Assembly (NCBI GenBank): GCA_039815825.1
Contig: JBCBYO010000001.1
Span: 1 to 64,000, forward strand
Direction of reading: 5' to 3'
Source: JBCBDX01 sp039815825
GTDB lineage: Bacteria > Pseudomonadota > Alphaproteobacteria > Rhizobiales > Rhizobiaceae
DNA: 64,000 bases
Shown here in pieces: positions 7,646 through 16,335 of the stretch (its first letter is position 1; the number at the start of each line of letters is the position of its first letter). A program made the position numbers and the translations under genes. The notes beneath the pieces were generated by a model, which ran no database searches, had not been told where the DNA came from, and saw nothing but the letters and a program-made list of their open reading frames with translations.

Positions 7646-9112
7646 TCAGGCAGCAGCTTTAGGACGTGAAGGTTTTCGGCCGCGCATCGCTTTGCGCGGC
7701 TTCGATCGTTTTGGACGGTCACCGGACGGACGTTCTGATTGGCCATCGTGCGGGTTGCGGGGACCTTTGCGGTGCGGACGGCGGCGTTTTGGTTTGCCAC
7801 TGTTATCACCGCCAGCCGACTTTTTCGGAGCTCGCGACTTGGTTTCAGCCGCACGGTTATCGGTAAACCACTCCAGATTGGCAGCTTCCCCGTTTTCTGC
7901 AGGAATGCCAACCTTTTGTATCTTCATACCAAGCAGTCTTTGAATGGCATGTAGCAGCTTGCTCTCTTCGGGGGAACAAAACGCAATTGCTGCGCCATCG
8001 GCGCCGGCACGGGCAGTACGACCAATCCGGTGCACATAGACATCGGCAACTTCCGGAAGATCGTAGTTGACCACATGTGTGACACCGGGAATATCGATGC
8101 CGCGCGCAGCCACATCTGTGGCCACCAAAACGCGGATTTCATTTTTCTTGAATGCCTCCAGCGCGCGGTTGCGCTGACCTTGGCTTTTGTTCCCGTGAAT
8201 GGCGGCACAAGCGATCCCCGCTTTTTCCAAGCTGCGTTGCAGCTTGTCGGCGCCATGCTTCGTGCGGGCAAAAACAATTGCGTGCGGTTGATGCAAACTG
8301 AGCAGAAAACGGCGTAAGGCTTCTGGCTTGTCCCGCCGCTCAACCAAACATAGCGATTGTTTTATCTTGTCAGCCGCGCGTCCTGGCGGTGTGACCTCTA
8401 CGCGCGCGGGATCTGTGAGGAACGCCTTGGACAGATCCGCCATCAGTTTCGGCATCGTCGCTGAAAACATCAATGTCTGACGTTCAGCGGGAACGATTTT
8501 CGCAATGCGCCGCAGATCATGGATGAAACCCAGATCGAGCATCTGATCTGCCTCATCAAGGACGAGATACTTTACCTCGTCGAGTGAGACGGACTTACGT
8601 TTCACGTGATCCATAAGGCGCCCCGGCGTGGCAATCAGGATGTCCGTGCCCTTGGCAAGTTTATGGGCCTGCGCGTTGATGGATTGACCGCCAACAATAA
8701 GCCCGATTTTTAGCGGAGAGCGTTTCGCAAAGAGCCGCAGACTGCTGGCAATTTGTGCAGCCAATTCGCGTGTCGGCGCGAGGATCAGCGCGCTTACCGT
8801 ACCCGGTGCTGCCAGCATTGGCTCGCGTTGCAAACGGTCGATCAGCGGCAAACCAAATGCGCCGGTTTTGCCGGTGCCCGTCTGTGCCAAACCCATCACG
8901 TCGCGGCCTTCCAGCAAAAGCGGAATCGCCTGCTCCTGAATGGGCGTCGGTTGGGTAAACTCCAAATTCATCAAAGTCTGGAGCAGCGACTGGGTCAGGC
9001 CCAGTTTCTCAAATGTCGTCAAGTTGGTGTCTTTCGTACCAGTTGGTTGCGCATAGTTTTCGCGCAAATGGCGGCGGTAATGTTGTTTATTCCGCAATCT
9101 GGAAAGGCTCAT
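7646..9112 (-). CDS. DEAD-box ATP-dependent RNA helicase (RhlE type)
   Basis: Unwinds RNA duplexes; family roles include ribosome assembly, mRNA decay and cold adaptation. The motifs are complete and in order: Q-motif region TPIQEQAIPLLLEGRD, AQTGTGKT (Walker A), PTREL, VLDEADQML, FSATMP, VATDVAARGID and VHRIGRTARAG. The last 80 residues are a Lys/Arg-rich, low-complexity tail typical of RNA-binding extensions. The start is uncertain: ATG at 9112 gives 488 aa, but homology begins at TTFEKLGL, so a TTG at 9022 is also possible. The frame continues upstream into the divergent dehydratase gene, which I reject as coding. Confidence 0.92.
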   Translation of the reverse strand: MSLSRLRNKQHYRRHLRENYAQPTGTKDTNLTTFEKLGLTQSLLQTLMNLEFTQPTPIQEQAIPLLLEGRDVMGLAQTGTGKTGAFGLPLIDRLQREPMLAAPGTVSALILAPTRELAAQIASSLRLFAKRSPLKIGLIVGGQSINAQAHKLAKGTDILIATPGRLMDHVKRKSVSLDEVKYLVLDEADQMLDLGFIHDLRRIAKIVPAERQTLMFSATMPKLMADLSKAFLTDPARVEVTPPGRAADKIKQSLCLVERRDKPEALRRFLLSLHQPHAIVFARTKHGADKLQRSLEKAGIACAAIHGNKSQGQRNRALEAFKKNEIRVLVATDVAARGIDIPGVTHVVNYDLPEVADVYVHRIGRTARAGADGAAIAFCSPEESKLLHAIQRLLGMKIQKVGIPAENGEAANLEWFTDNRAAETKSRAPKKSAGGDNSGKPKRRRPHRKGPRNPHDGQSERPSGDRPKRSKPRKAMRGRKPSRPKAAA

Positions 9113-9146
9113 CGTCTTTTTGCAGTGCAATGTCAATGGCAGAGCA

Positions 9147-9156
9147 AAAGCGCTTG
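9147..9156. promoter_or_regulatory. Possible AglR-type half-palindromic site
   Basis: The palindrome AAGCGCTT (9148-9155) sits in the 87-base gap between the helicase and dehydratase starts, about 45 bases before the dehydratase ATG. It matches the centre of the perfect palindrome in front of aglE (AAAGCGCTTT core). It is short enough to occur by chance. Confidence 0.35.
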
Positions 9157-9199
9157 ATCCGTTTCGCCGTGTCGCTAAAGCGGAGGCGGGAGAAATAAA

Positions 9200-10999
9200 A
9201 TGGCATCCAACGGCACTTTCAAATTGCGCAGCCAAGCTTGGTTCGACAATCCGGGCAATCCGGGCATGACAGCGCTCTATCTGGAGCGCTACCTGAACTA
9301 CGGCATCACGCGCGCTGAACTCCAGTCGGGCAAACCGATTATTGGAATCGCGCAGACAGGCTCGGATTTGTCACCGTGCAACCGACATCATATCGAGTTG
9401 GCGAAGCGTGTACGTGACGGCATCATCGCAAGCGGTGGCATTCCCATCGAGTTTCCGGTCCATCCGATTCAAGAAACGGGGAAACGACCGACTGCAGCGC
9501 TCGACCGAAACCTGCAATATCTGACCTGTGTTGAAGTGCTTTACGGCTATCCCCTTGACGGTGCTGTACTGACAATCGGCTGCGATAAGACGCCGCCCGC
9601 GCTTCTAATGGCAGCAGCAACAGTGAACATTCCCGCGATCGCGCTTTCCGTTGGTCCCATGCTCAACGGTTGGCATGAGGGCGAACGGGCGGGTTCCGGC
9701 ACGATTGTATGGAAGATGCGCCAAAAGCTCTCGGCGGGTGAAATCGACTATGAGCAGTTCATGCAGGCCGTATCAGATTCGGCACCATCAGTTGGTTATT
9801 GCAACACGATGGGCACAGCGACAACGATGAACTCGCTTGCCGAAGGGCTCGGCATGCAACTCCCAGGTGCGGCGGCGATCCCGGCTCCTTATCGCGAGCG
9901 CGGGCAGATCGCTTATGAAACCGGTCGGCAGATCGTGGAAATGGTCTGGGCTGATCGCAAGCCGTCAGACATTATGAATCGGCAAGCGTTTGAAAACGCC
10001 ATCGTCCTTAACTCCGCTATCGGCGGCTCTACCAACGCGCCGATCCACCTGAACGCTGTTGCACGTCATCTCGGGGTCGATCTTAACAATGATGATTGGC
10101 AAGCGTTCGGTCATGAAATCCCCCTTTTGGTCGATCTACAGCCGGCCGGCAAATATTTGGGCGAAGACTATCATCGCGCAGGCGGTGTTCCGGCGGTGAT
10201 CAAAAGGTTGCTTGATGCCAATCTCCTGCCGCACCCTGATGCGCTAACGGCAAACGGTAGAACAATTGCAGAGAACTGCGCCAGCGCAGAGGTCAGTAAT
10301 GACGATGTCATACGTTCATTGGATGATGTCATGGTCGACAAGGCCGGGTTCCTCAACCTGAAAGGTAATTTGTTCCGTTCAGCGATTATGAAAACGTCGG
10401 TCATTTCCGATGAATTCCGGAACCGTTATCTCTCCGACCCGGACAATCCGGATGCTTTCGTCGGGCGCGCGATCGTGTTTGATGGACCAGAGGATTATCA
10501 TGACCGAATTGACGATCCAGCCGAGAACATTGATGCGCATTGTATTTTGGTGATGCGCGGCGCTGGCCCGATAGGATACCCCGGTGGTGCAGAAGTTACC
10601 AACATGCAGCCACCTGCCTATCTCATCAAACAAGGTATCACCTCGTTGCCCTGTATCGGTGATGGACGCCAATCGGGCACATCAGGTTCGCCATCGATCC
10701 TCAATGCATCACCGGAAGCAGCCAATGGTGGTGGGCTGGCGCTCTTGAAGACCGGAGATGAAATTGCGGTTGACTTGAAAGCGGGTACGGTCAACGCGCT
10801 GGTCGATGAAGCAGAATGGTCGACACGGACCGAAGCGTTGAAGGCAAGCGGCGGATTTTCCTATCCCAATGCACAGACACCATGGCAGGAGATCCAGCGC
10901 GGTGTCGTCGATGAATTTGACGCGGGTATGGTGTTAAAGCCCGCTGTTAAACATCAGCGTATCGTGCAGACCAAAGGTCTGCCGCGCGACAATCATTGA
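9200..10999 (+). CDS. IlvD/Edd-family sugar-acid dehydratase, D-xylonate dehydratase type
   Basis: Dehydrates an aldonic acid (D-xylonate in the closest characterised relative I recall, Caulobacter XylD) to a 2-keto-3-deoxy acid, using an Fe-S cluster and Mg. The 599 aa match the family length. The three cluster cysteines are present in SPCNRHH (about 58), GCDKTPP (about 127) and GYCNTMGTA (about 201); GAGPIGYPG and LPCIGDGRQSGTSGSPS follow in the C-terminal half. The similarity is to the sugar-acid branch rather than to biosynthetic IlvD. No xylose dehydrogenase, lactonase or aldolase gene is nearby. It converges on aglK with 12 bases between stops. GGGAG precedes the ATG. Confidence 0.86.
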   Translation: MASNGTFKLRSQAWFDNPGNPGMTALYLERYLNYGITRAELQSGKPIIGIAQTGSDLSPCNRHHIELAKRVRDGIIASGGIPIEFPVHPIQETGKRPTAALDRNLQYLTCVEVLYGYPLDGAVLTIGCDKTPPALLMAAATVNIPAIALSVGPMLNGWHEGERAGSGTIVWKMRQKLSAGEIDYEQFMQAVSDSAPSVGYCNTMGTATTMNSLAEGLGMQLPGAAAIPAPYRERGQIAYETGRQIVEMVWADRKPSDIMNRQAFENAIVLNSAIGGSTNAPIHLNAVARHLGVDLNNDDWQAFGHEIPLLVDLQPAGKYLGEDYHRAGGVPAVIKRLLDANLLPHPDALTANGRTIAENCASAEVSNDDVIRSLDDVMVDKAGFLNLKGNLFRSAIMKTSVISDEFRNRYLSDPDNPDAFVGRAIVFDGPEDYHDRIDDPAENIDAHCILVMRGAGPIGYPGGAEVTNMQPPAYLIKQGITSLPCIGDGRQSGTSGSPSILNASPEAANGGGLALLKTGDEIAVDLKAGTVNALVDEAEWSTRTEALKASGGFSYPNAQTPWQEIQRGVVDEFDAGMVLKPAVKHQRIVQTKGLPRDNH

Positions 11000-11011
11000 G
11001 TTCAGCCACCT

Positions 11012-12109
11012 TTAAGCCGGACGCAGTGACCGGCCGTCCGCGTCAAACAGGTGCAGCGCCTCGCCAGGTGCCGTCACGCTGATTTTGCTGCCACGCTCCA
11101 ACTGGTGATATCCCGGCAACTTGGCCAAGACCGGCTCTTCATAGCCTTCAGCAGTGATGTAGACGAGTGTGACTTCACCAAGCGCTTCGACGATGTCGAT
11201 GGTACCGGAAATGATTGCATCCTTTGCACTTTTGGTCACAACCAAGTCTTCGGGACGTGCGCCCAATTTAACACCGGCGCCTTTTAGTGATGCAGCCCCG
11301 GCAAATGGTACTTTGCTTTTCCCACCGCCGGTTACGTCGACCGAAATCCCATTCGAATTCGCACTGGTGACCGTAGCGTCGAGCATGTTCATTGCGGGCG
11401 ATCCAATGAACTGCGCCACAAACAGGTTGGCCGGGTGATGATAGAGTTCCATGGGCGAACCAACTTGTTCCACATAGCCACCGCGCAGCACAACGATTCG
11501 GTCGGCCAAAGTCATGGCCTCCACCTGGTCGTGGGTCACGTAAATCATTGTGGTGTCAGGCATGCTTTCGGAGAGTTTGGCGATCTCGATACGTGTGGCC
11601 ACGCGTAACGCTGCGTCGAGGTTCGATAGTGGCTCATCAAAGAGGAAGACTTTCGGCTGGCGACAGATCGCGCGTCCAATCGCCACCCGTTGACGCTGTC
11701 CGCCAGATAGCGCTTTCGGGAGGCGGTCAAGATAAGCATCCAATTGCAGGATCTGCGCCGCATTTTTGACGCGCTCATCGATTTCAGCAGGCGGCGTTTT
11801 TGCCAGACGCATACCAAACGCCATATTGTCGTAAACGGTCATATGCGGATAAAGCGCATAGGATTGGAAAACCATCGCGATACCGCGTTGCGAGGGCGGC
11901 ACGTCATTAACGACCATCCCGTCAATCTCAAGTGAACCGCCGGTGATGCTCTCCAAACCAGCGATGGTTCGTAGAAGCGTCGACTTACCGCAACCGGACG
12001 GCCCAACGAAGACGATGAATTCACCTGCTGTGATATCGAGATCGATGCCGTGTAAGATCTCGACTTCACCATATGCCTTGACGACTTTAGTCAATTTCAG
12101 ATCAGCCAT
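11012..12109 (-). CDS. aglK: Alpha-glucoside ABC transporter ATP-binding protein
   Basis: Energises alpha-glucoside import. The 365-aa MalK-type ATPase has Walker A GPSGCGKST (about 37), the signature LSGGQRQR (about 135), Walker B VFLFDEPLSNLD, the switch region THDQVEA, and a C-terminal OB-fold/TOBE regulatory domain (about 235-365). The ATG at 12109 follows GGGAGGA; an in-frame extension to 12163 lacks such a site. It is the last gene of the agl operon, 37 bases after aglA. Confidence 0.93.
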   Translation of the reverse strand: MADLKLTKVVKAYGEVEILHGIDLDITAGEFIVFVGPSGCGKSTLLRTIAGLESITGGSLEIDGMVVNDVPPSQRGIAMVFQSYALYPHMTVYDNMAFGMRLAKTPPAEIDERVKNAAQILQLDAYLDRLPKALSGGQRQRVAIGRAICRQPKVFLFDEPLSNLDAALRVATRIEIAKLSESMPDTTMIYVTHDQVEAMTLADRIVVLRGGYVEQVGSPMELYHHPANLFVAQFIGSPAMNMLDATVTSANSNGISVDVTGGGKSKVPFAGAASLKGAGVKLGARPEDLVVTKSAKDAIISGTIDIVEALGEVTLVYITAEGYEEPVLAKLPGYHQLERGSKISVTAPGEALHLFDADGRSLRPA

Positions 12110-12146
12110 GTCTTCCTCCCTTGGCCGCGCCCTCTTTGGTTCGCGG

Positions 12147-13829
12147 TTATACTCTTTTTCCAAACCAGGCCTGATATGGCCCCAGTTCTAATTTCCCATT
12201 TAGTGGTTCGGTTGTTTCGCCCGGTGAACCGACAACTGAAACTGCATCCGACGGCACGTCGGCAGTCAAAGGCTCTTCAGTCGTGTTGATCATGACAATG
12301 ATGGACTCAGCACCCTCGCCGCGTTCGAAGTGCAACAAGGAACCATTGTTGCCAATAAAGCGAATCGAGCCTTTTGCGAGAATTGGATGTGCCTGACGGA
12401 AAGCCAGCATTTGCTTATAGTGCATCAGCAGGGAACCATCGCGGTCGTCCTGCATGTTCACCGCGGACGTCATATGTTCGGGTGGAACCGGCAGCCATGG
12501 TTTTTCAGACATGCTGAAGCCCGCATTCGGTTCATTGTGCGCCCAGACCATGGGTGTGCGGCAACCATCGCGCCCCTTAAATACCGGCCAGAACTGAATG
12601 CCATAGGGGTCCTGCAGATCTTCAAAATCCAACACCGCTTCCGTCAGGCCCAATTCCTCGCCCTGATAGATGCAAACCGAACCACGCAGGGATAAAATGA
12701 CGGTAGCTGTCATCTTCAAAAAACCTTCGCGGTCGCGCACCACATCGGCCCAACGGCTGGCGTGGCGAACAACATCATGGTTGGAGAAAGCCCAGCAGGA
12801 CCAGCCATCGGGCGCGGCTTCTTCAAACTCGGATACGACTTCCCGCACTCGGTTGGCGCTCAAACGCGTTGAGTCCAAGAAGTCGAACGAATAGCACATC
12901 TGGAGGCGGTCCTCGCCTGACGTGTATTCTGCAACCAGGTCCAAGCCCTTTTGTGCATCACCGACTTCGCCAACCGCAGCGGCACCATATTCATCGAGAA
13001 GCGCGCGGAAACGTTTGAGAAACTCGACGTTTTCCGGCTGGCTCTTGGAGTAAAGGTGGTTCTGATAATTGTACGGGTTCACCGATGGGGCGATCGAGGC
13101 ATTGCGCTCGTTGGCAGTGAGTGCTGGATTGTTTTCCAAGCCGGCAGAGTGGAAATAGAAGTTGACCGTATCGAGCCGGAAACCATCGACGCCACGGTCC
13201 AACCAGAAGCGGACCTCATCGAGTAATTGTTCCTGTACGGCCGGATTGTGGAAGTTCAGATCCGGCTGTGATTTAAGGAAATTGTGAAGGAAATACTGCT
13301 CGCGACGGGTATCCCACTCCCAAGCTGATCCGCCAAAAATGGACAGCCAATTGTTCGGCGGTGTGCCATCTTCTTTTGGGTCAGCCCAAACGTACCAATC
13401 GGCATACCGATTTGTTTTATCCTCACGCGAGTGACGAAACCAATGGTGTTGATCTGACGTGTGCGAAATCACCTGGTCGATCATGACTTTAAGGCCCAAC
13501 CGGTGGGCTTCTGCAATCATCGCATCAAAGTCGGCCAAGGTACCGAACATCGGATCTACGGAACGATAGTCGGAGACATCATATCCGAAGTCGAGCATGG
13601 GCGACTTAAAGAACGGCGAAATCCAGATCGCGTCCGCTCCCAGATCGGCGATATATGGCAGCCGCATGGTGATGCCGCGCAAATCACCAATGCCGTCACC
13701 GTTGCTATCCTGATATGAGCGCGGATAGATCTGGTAGATCACGGCACCACGCCACCAATCGCGGTCCTTGTGGTCAGCTGTAATGAGGCCCGGTGCTTGC
13801 GTTGCCGGGGCGTCGAACACGACATTCAT
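12147..13829 (-). CDS. aglA: Alpha-glucosidase, GH13
   Basis: Hydrolyses imported alpha-glucosides (sucrose, maltose, trehalose and similar) in the cytoplasm. The 560-aa TIM-barrel enzyme starts with WWRGAVIYQIYPRSYQDSNG and carries the GH13 catalytic set: nucleophile Asp in DGFRLDTVN (about 215), acid/base Glu in AAVGEVGD (about 285) and the transition-state Asp in SNHDVVRH (about 340). It has no signal peptide, as expected for an enzyme that acts after uptake. The ATG at 13829 is preceded by AGGAAAG. It lies between the aglG permease and aglK genes, the Sinorhizobium order. Confidence 0.93.
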   Translation of the reverse strand: MNVVFDAPATQAPGLITADHKDRDWWRGAVIYQIYPRSYQDSNGDGIGDLRGITMRLPYIADLGADAIWISPFFKSPMLDFGYDVSDYRSVDPMFGTLADFDAMIAEAHRLGLKVMIDQVISHTSDQHHWFRHSREDKTNRYADWYVWADPKEDGTPPNNWLSIFGGSAWEWDTRREQYFLHNFLKSQPDLNFHNPAVQEQLLDEVRFWLDRGVDGFRLDTVNFYFHSAGLENNPALTANERNASIAPSVNPYNYQNHLYSKSQPENVEFLKRFRALLDEYGAAAVGEVGDAQKGLDLVAEYTSGEDRLQMCYSFDFLDSTRLSANRVREVVSEFEEAAPDGWSCWAFSNHDVVRHASRWADVVRDREGFLKMTATVILSLRGSVCIYQGEELGLTEAVLDFEDLQDPYGIQFWPVFKGRDGCRTPMVWAHNEPNAGFSMSEKPWLPVPPEHMTSAVNMQDDRDGSLLMHYKQMLAFRQAHPILAKGSIRFIGNNGSLLHFERGEGAESIIVMINTTEEPLTADVPSDAVSVVGSPGETTEPLNGKLELGPYQAWFGKRV

Positions 13830-13842
13830 GGTTTGCGCTTTC

Positions 13843-14988
13843 CTATTTAACCGAGCCTGCCAACAGGCCTCGGACAAGATATCTTTGCATGGCGAAGAAC
13901 ACAGCCAGCGGCACTGCGATCGAAACAAACGCCGCGGTCGCCAGGATTTCCCAGTTGCCGCCGCGCGTGCCCAAAAGCTCAACGATCTGGTTGGTCATGA
14001 CAGTAGTCGAACCGGTGGAATCGATTAAGAACACCTTCGCCACAAGCAGATCGTTCCACGTCCAAAGGAACTGGAAGATGGCAAACGAGGCCAGAGCCGG
14101 GAACGAAAGCGGTAGAATAATCCTGGTGAAGATTTGAAAGTCGGTTGCGCCATCGACGCGTGCGTTTTCAATAATATCGCGCGGCAGCCCGACCATGTAG
14201 TTGCGCAGCAGATAGATCGCGAGCGGCAAACCAAAACCAGTGTGCGCCAGCCAAACACCCAAATAGCCCTTACCGATACCAACATTATTGTGCAGCTGAA
14301 GCAGCGGAATGAGTGCCAATTGGAGAGGCACGACCAAAAGGCCAACAACGGCAGCGATCAGAAGTGCACGCCCCGGAAATTCCATCCAAGCCAAGGCATA
14401 GGCGGCAAACGCTGCGACAAGAATCGGGATGATCGTGGCCGGAATGGTTACGGTCAGCGTGTTGTAAAAAGCGGTTGCCATATTGTCTTGGCCGGTGCCC
14501 GAGAACAAAACCGTGGAATAGTTTTCAGCGGTAAAATCAGGCGGCAAGACAGCTGTGACAAAAACACGCTGCCCGCGGCGCCCCGGTTCTTCCACGCTGG
14601 TATAAATGTACGATCCGTCGGCATTAAGCAGGAGCGTTTCTTCACCGTCGCTGAACTCCGCCTTTTCGCCGATTTGATAAGCGCCAATGGCCCGCGATGA
14701 AACGCCGAAATCACGAAGCTCGATTTGGCCGGGCGCATCATCCCCATCCAGCAACAAATTGCCTTCAACGACGAATAGTTCACCGTCTTGGGAAGCAGCA
14801 TCCCGGCCGCCAGTGCGCAATTGCAGCACCTGTTCACTTGCTGTTAGCGAGGCCCACCAGCCGGAAGCATTAATCTGGTCAGCTGTTCGGAACGACGAGA
14901 CGAGCAGTCCGAACGTGGGGAACAACCAGAGCAAAACAAGAAAAGCGACGGAGATGTGCACCGCCCAGGTCAAGGGTGACTTAGCCAT
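13843..14988 (-). CDS. aglG: Alpha-glucoside ABC transporter permease
   Basis: An inner-membrane permease of the MalG type, 381 aa. After the first helix (about residues 10-32) there is a large periplasmic insert of about 120 residues, characteristic of AglG, followed by five helices and the EAA loop ENARVDGATDFQIFTRIILP (about 287) that docks on the ATPase. Its ATG shares one base with the aglF stop (TGATG), so the two permeases are translationally coupled. Confidence 0.92.
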   Translation of the reverse strand: MAKSPLTWAVHISVAFLVLLWLFPTFGLLVSSFRTADQINASGWWASLTASEQVLQLRTGGRDAASQDGELFVVEGNLLLDGDDAPGQIELRDFGVSSRAIGAYQIGEKAEFSDGEETLLLNADGSYIYTSVEEPGRRGQRVFVTAVLPPDFTAENYSTVLFSGTGQDNMATAFYNTLTVTIPATIIPILVAAFAAYALAWMEFPGRALLIAAVVGLLVVPLQLALIPLLQLHNNVGIGKGYLGVWLAHTGFGLPLAIYLLRNYMVGLPRDIIENARVDGATDFQIFTRIILPLSFPALASFAIFQFLWTWNDLLVAKVFLIDSTGSTTVMTNQIVELLGTRGGNWEILATAAFVSIAVPLAVFFAMQRYLVRGLLAGSVK

Positions 14989-16226
14989 CAGCGCATCTCC
15001 TTACGTGCATTGTAGACATTCCAGACCAGGATCGGCGTCACGAGCAGCATAATGACCATCGCACCTGCTGAACCGACACCCCAATCATTGGCGCGGAAGA
15101 GTTTGTCATACATGTAATTGGCGAGAACCTGTGTTTCCCACTGACCGTTTGTCATGGCGAAAACAATATCGAAGACCTTGAGGACAGTGATCGTAATTGT
15201 GGTCCAAACCACCACAATGGTTCCCATGATCTGAGGCACTTTGATGCGGAAAAAAATGTCGAACGGATTTGCGCCGTCAATAACGGCAGCTTCAATCGTT
15301 TCTTCTGGAATACCGCGGAGCGCCGCAGACAAAATTACCATGGCAAAGCCTGTCTGGATCCAGATCAGCACGACCATCAGGAAGAAATTGTTCCAAAACG
15401 GCAGCGTGAGCCATTGCTGGGGTTCGCCATATTGCAACTGTGTTGTCCACACACCGGGAACAGATGACAGGGCTGACCATACCAACCAGATACAGCCAAT
15501 TGCCAAAAGCGTTTGAAACAGTTTTGTGGCCGTTGATGTGCGTGCGCTTCCATCGACCATGGGTTTGATGAGCACGTAAGCCACATATCCAACGATCGCA
15601 GCAAATCCGAGGAAAATGATGGTCGGCAACAATTGTAGCACGAAAACCGAACCGATCCCTCCGTCAAACTGCATCCACAGATTGTTCAGGACACCAATTT
15701 GCGCCGTTTCAGCGGGGCGCGATTCATAGATCAGCTTAAAGATGACGCCCGCACCGACGAACGAGATTGCCATGGGCATAAAGATCAGGGACTTGGCGAC
15801 ACCACCCCAGGAAATTCGGTCAGTCAATTGCGCGACGAGCAAGCCGAAAGCGGTTGACGCTGCAGGCACAACAATGAGCCACAGCATGTTGTTGCGCATG
15901 GCTTCCCAAAATTTGGGTTCAGCGACCATCTGGTTGTAGTTGGCCAATCCAACCCACTGGTAGCCACCACCCGGAACCCGTTCCGTCAATGATAGCCTAA
16001 GCGTCTCAACGACCGGATAGCCCAGATAAAGAAAAAGAGCTGCGAAGGCGGGGAACAAAAACAACCATGGACGGATTTGGTTGGCCCGGTTGATGTTACG
16101 GCCCGCGTTCTCACCCACCGGGGGAAAGATGACCTTGTCGACGATGAGGTTGGAAAAATAAAAATATCCAACACAGCCGCCAACACCAACGATGATTGTG
16201 ATCAAACCCTGTAGTGCTGGGTTCAT
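14988..16226 (-). CDS. aglF: Alpha-glucoside ABC transporter permease
   Basis: A MalF-type permease of 412 aa with about eight hydrophobic helices and the EAA loop EAAVIDGANPFDIFFRIKVP (about 305) for ATPase contact. GGGAG precedes the ATG. A 110-base gap with a hairpin separates it from aglE upstream, consistent with lower permease than binding-protein expression. Confidence 0.92.
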   Translation of the reverse strand: MNPALQGLITIIVGVGGCVGYFYFSNLIVDKVIFPPVGENAGRNINRANQIRPWLFLFPAFAALFLYLGYPVVETLRLSLTERVPGGGYQWVGLANYNQMVAEPKFWEAMRNNMLWLIVVPAASTAFGLLVAQLTDRISWGGVAKSLIFMPMAISFVGAGVIFKLIYESRPAETAQIGVLNNLWMQFDGGIGSVFVLQLLPTIIFLGFAAIVGYVAYVLIKPMVDGSARTSTATKLFQTLLAIGCIWLVWSALSSVPGVWTTQLQYGEPQQWLTLPFWNNFFLMVVLIWIQTGFAMVILSAALRGIPEETIEAAVIDGANPFDIFFRIKVPQIMGTIVVVWTTITITVLKVFDIVFAMTNGQWETQVLANYMYDKLFRANDWGVGSAGAMVIMLLVTPILVWNVYNARKEMR

Positions 16227-16289
16227 GACTCCCTCCCGATGCAGTCATGCCCGTGTGCGACCAGAATTGTCCCGCACGCGCTTTTATGA

Positions 16290-16315
16290 CCGGGAGGCGA
16301 ACATACGCCTCCCGG
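16290..16315 (-). terminator. Intercistronic hairpin between aglE and aglF
   Basis: A perfect 10-bp GC-rich stem (16290-16299 with 16306-16315) and a 6-base loop, about 20 bases after the aglE stop. No T run follows on the minus strand, so it is more likely a partial terminator or an mRNA 3'-end stabiliser that favours the binding-protein message, as in other sugar ABC operons. Confidence 0.6.
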
Positions 16316-16335
16316 CTGCTTATGCTTTACAGCTG

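Noticed and set aside
7646..9235. Full-length helicase frame extending into the dehydratase gene
   Set aside because: The part beyond 9112 overlaps the start of a well-supported divergent gene and shows no helicase homology.
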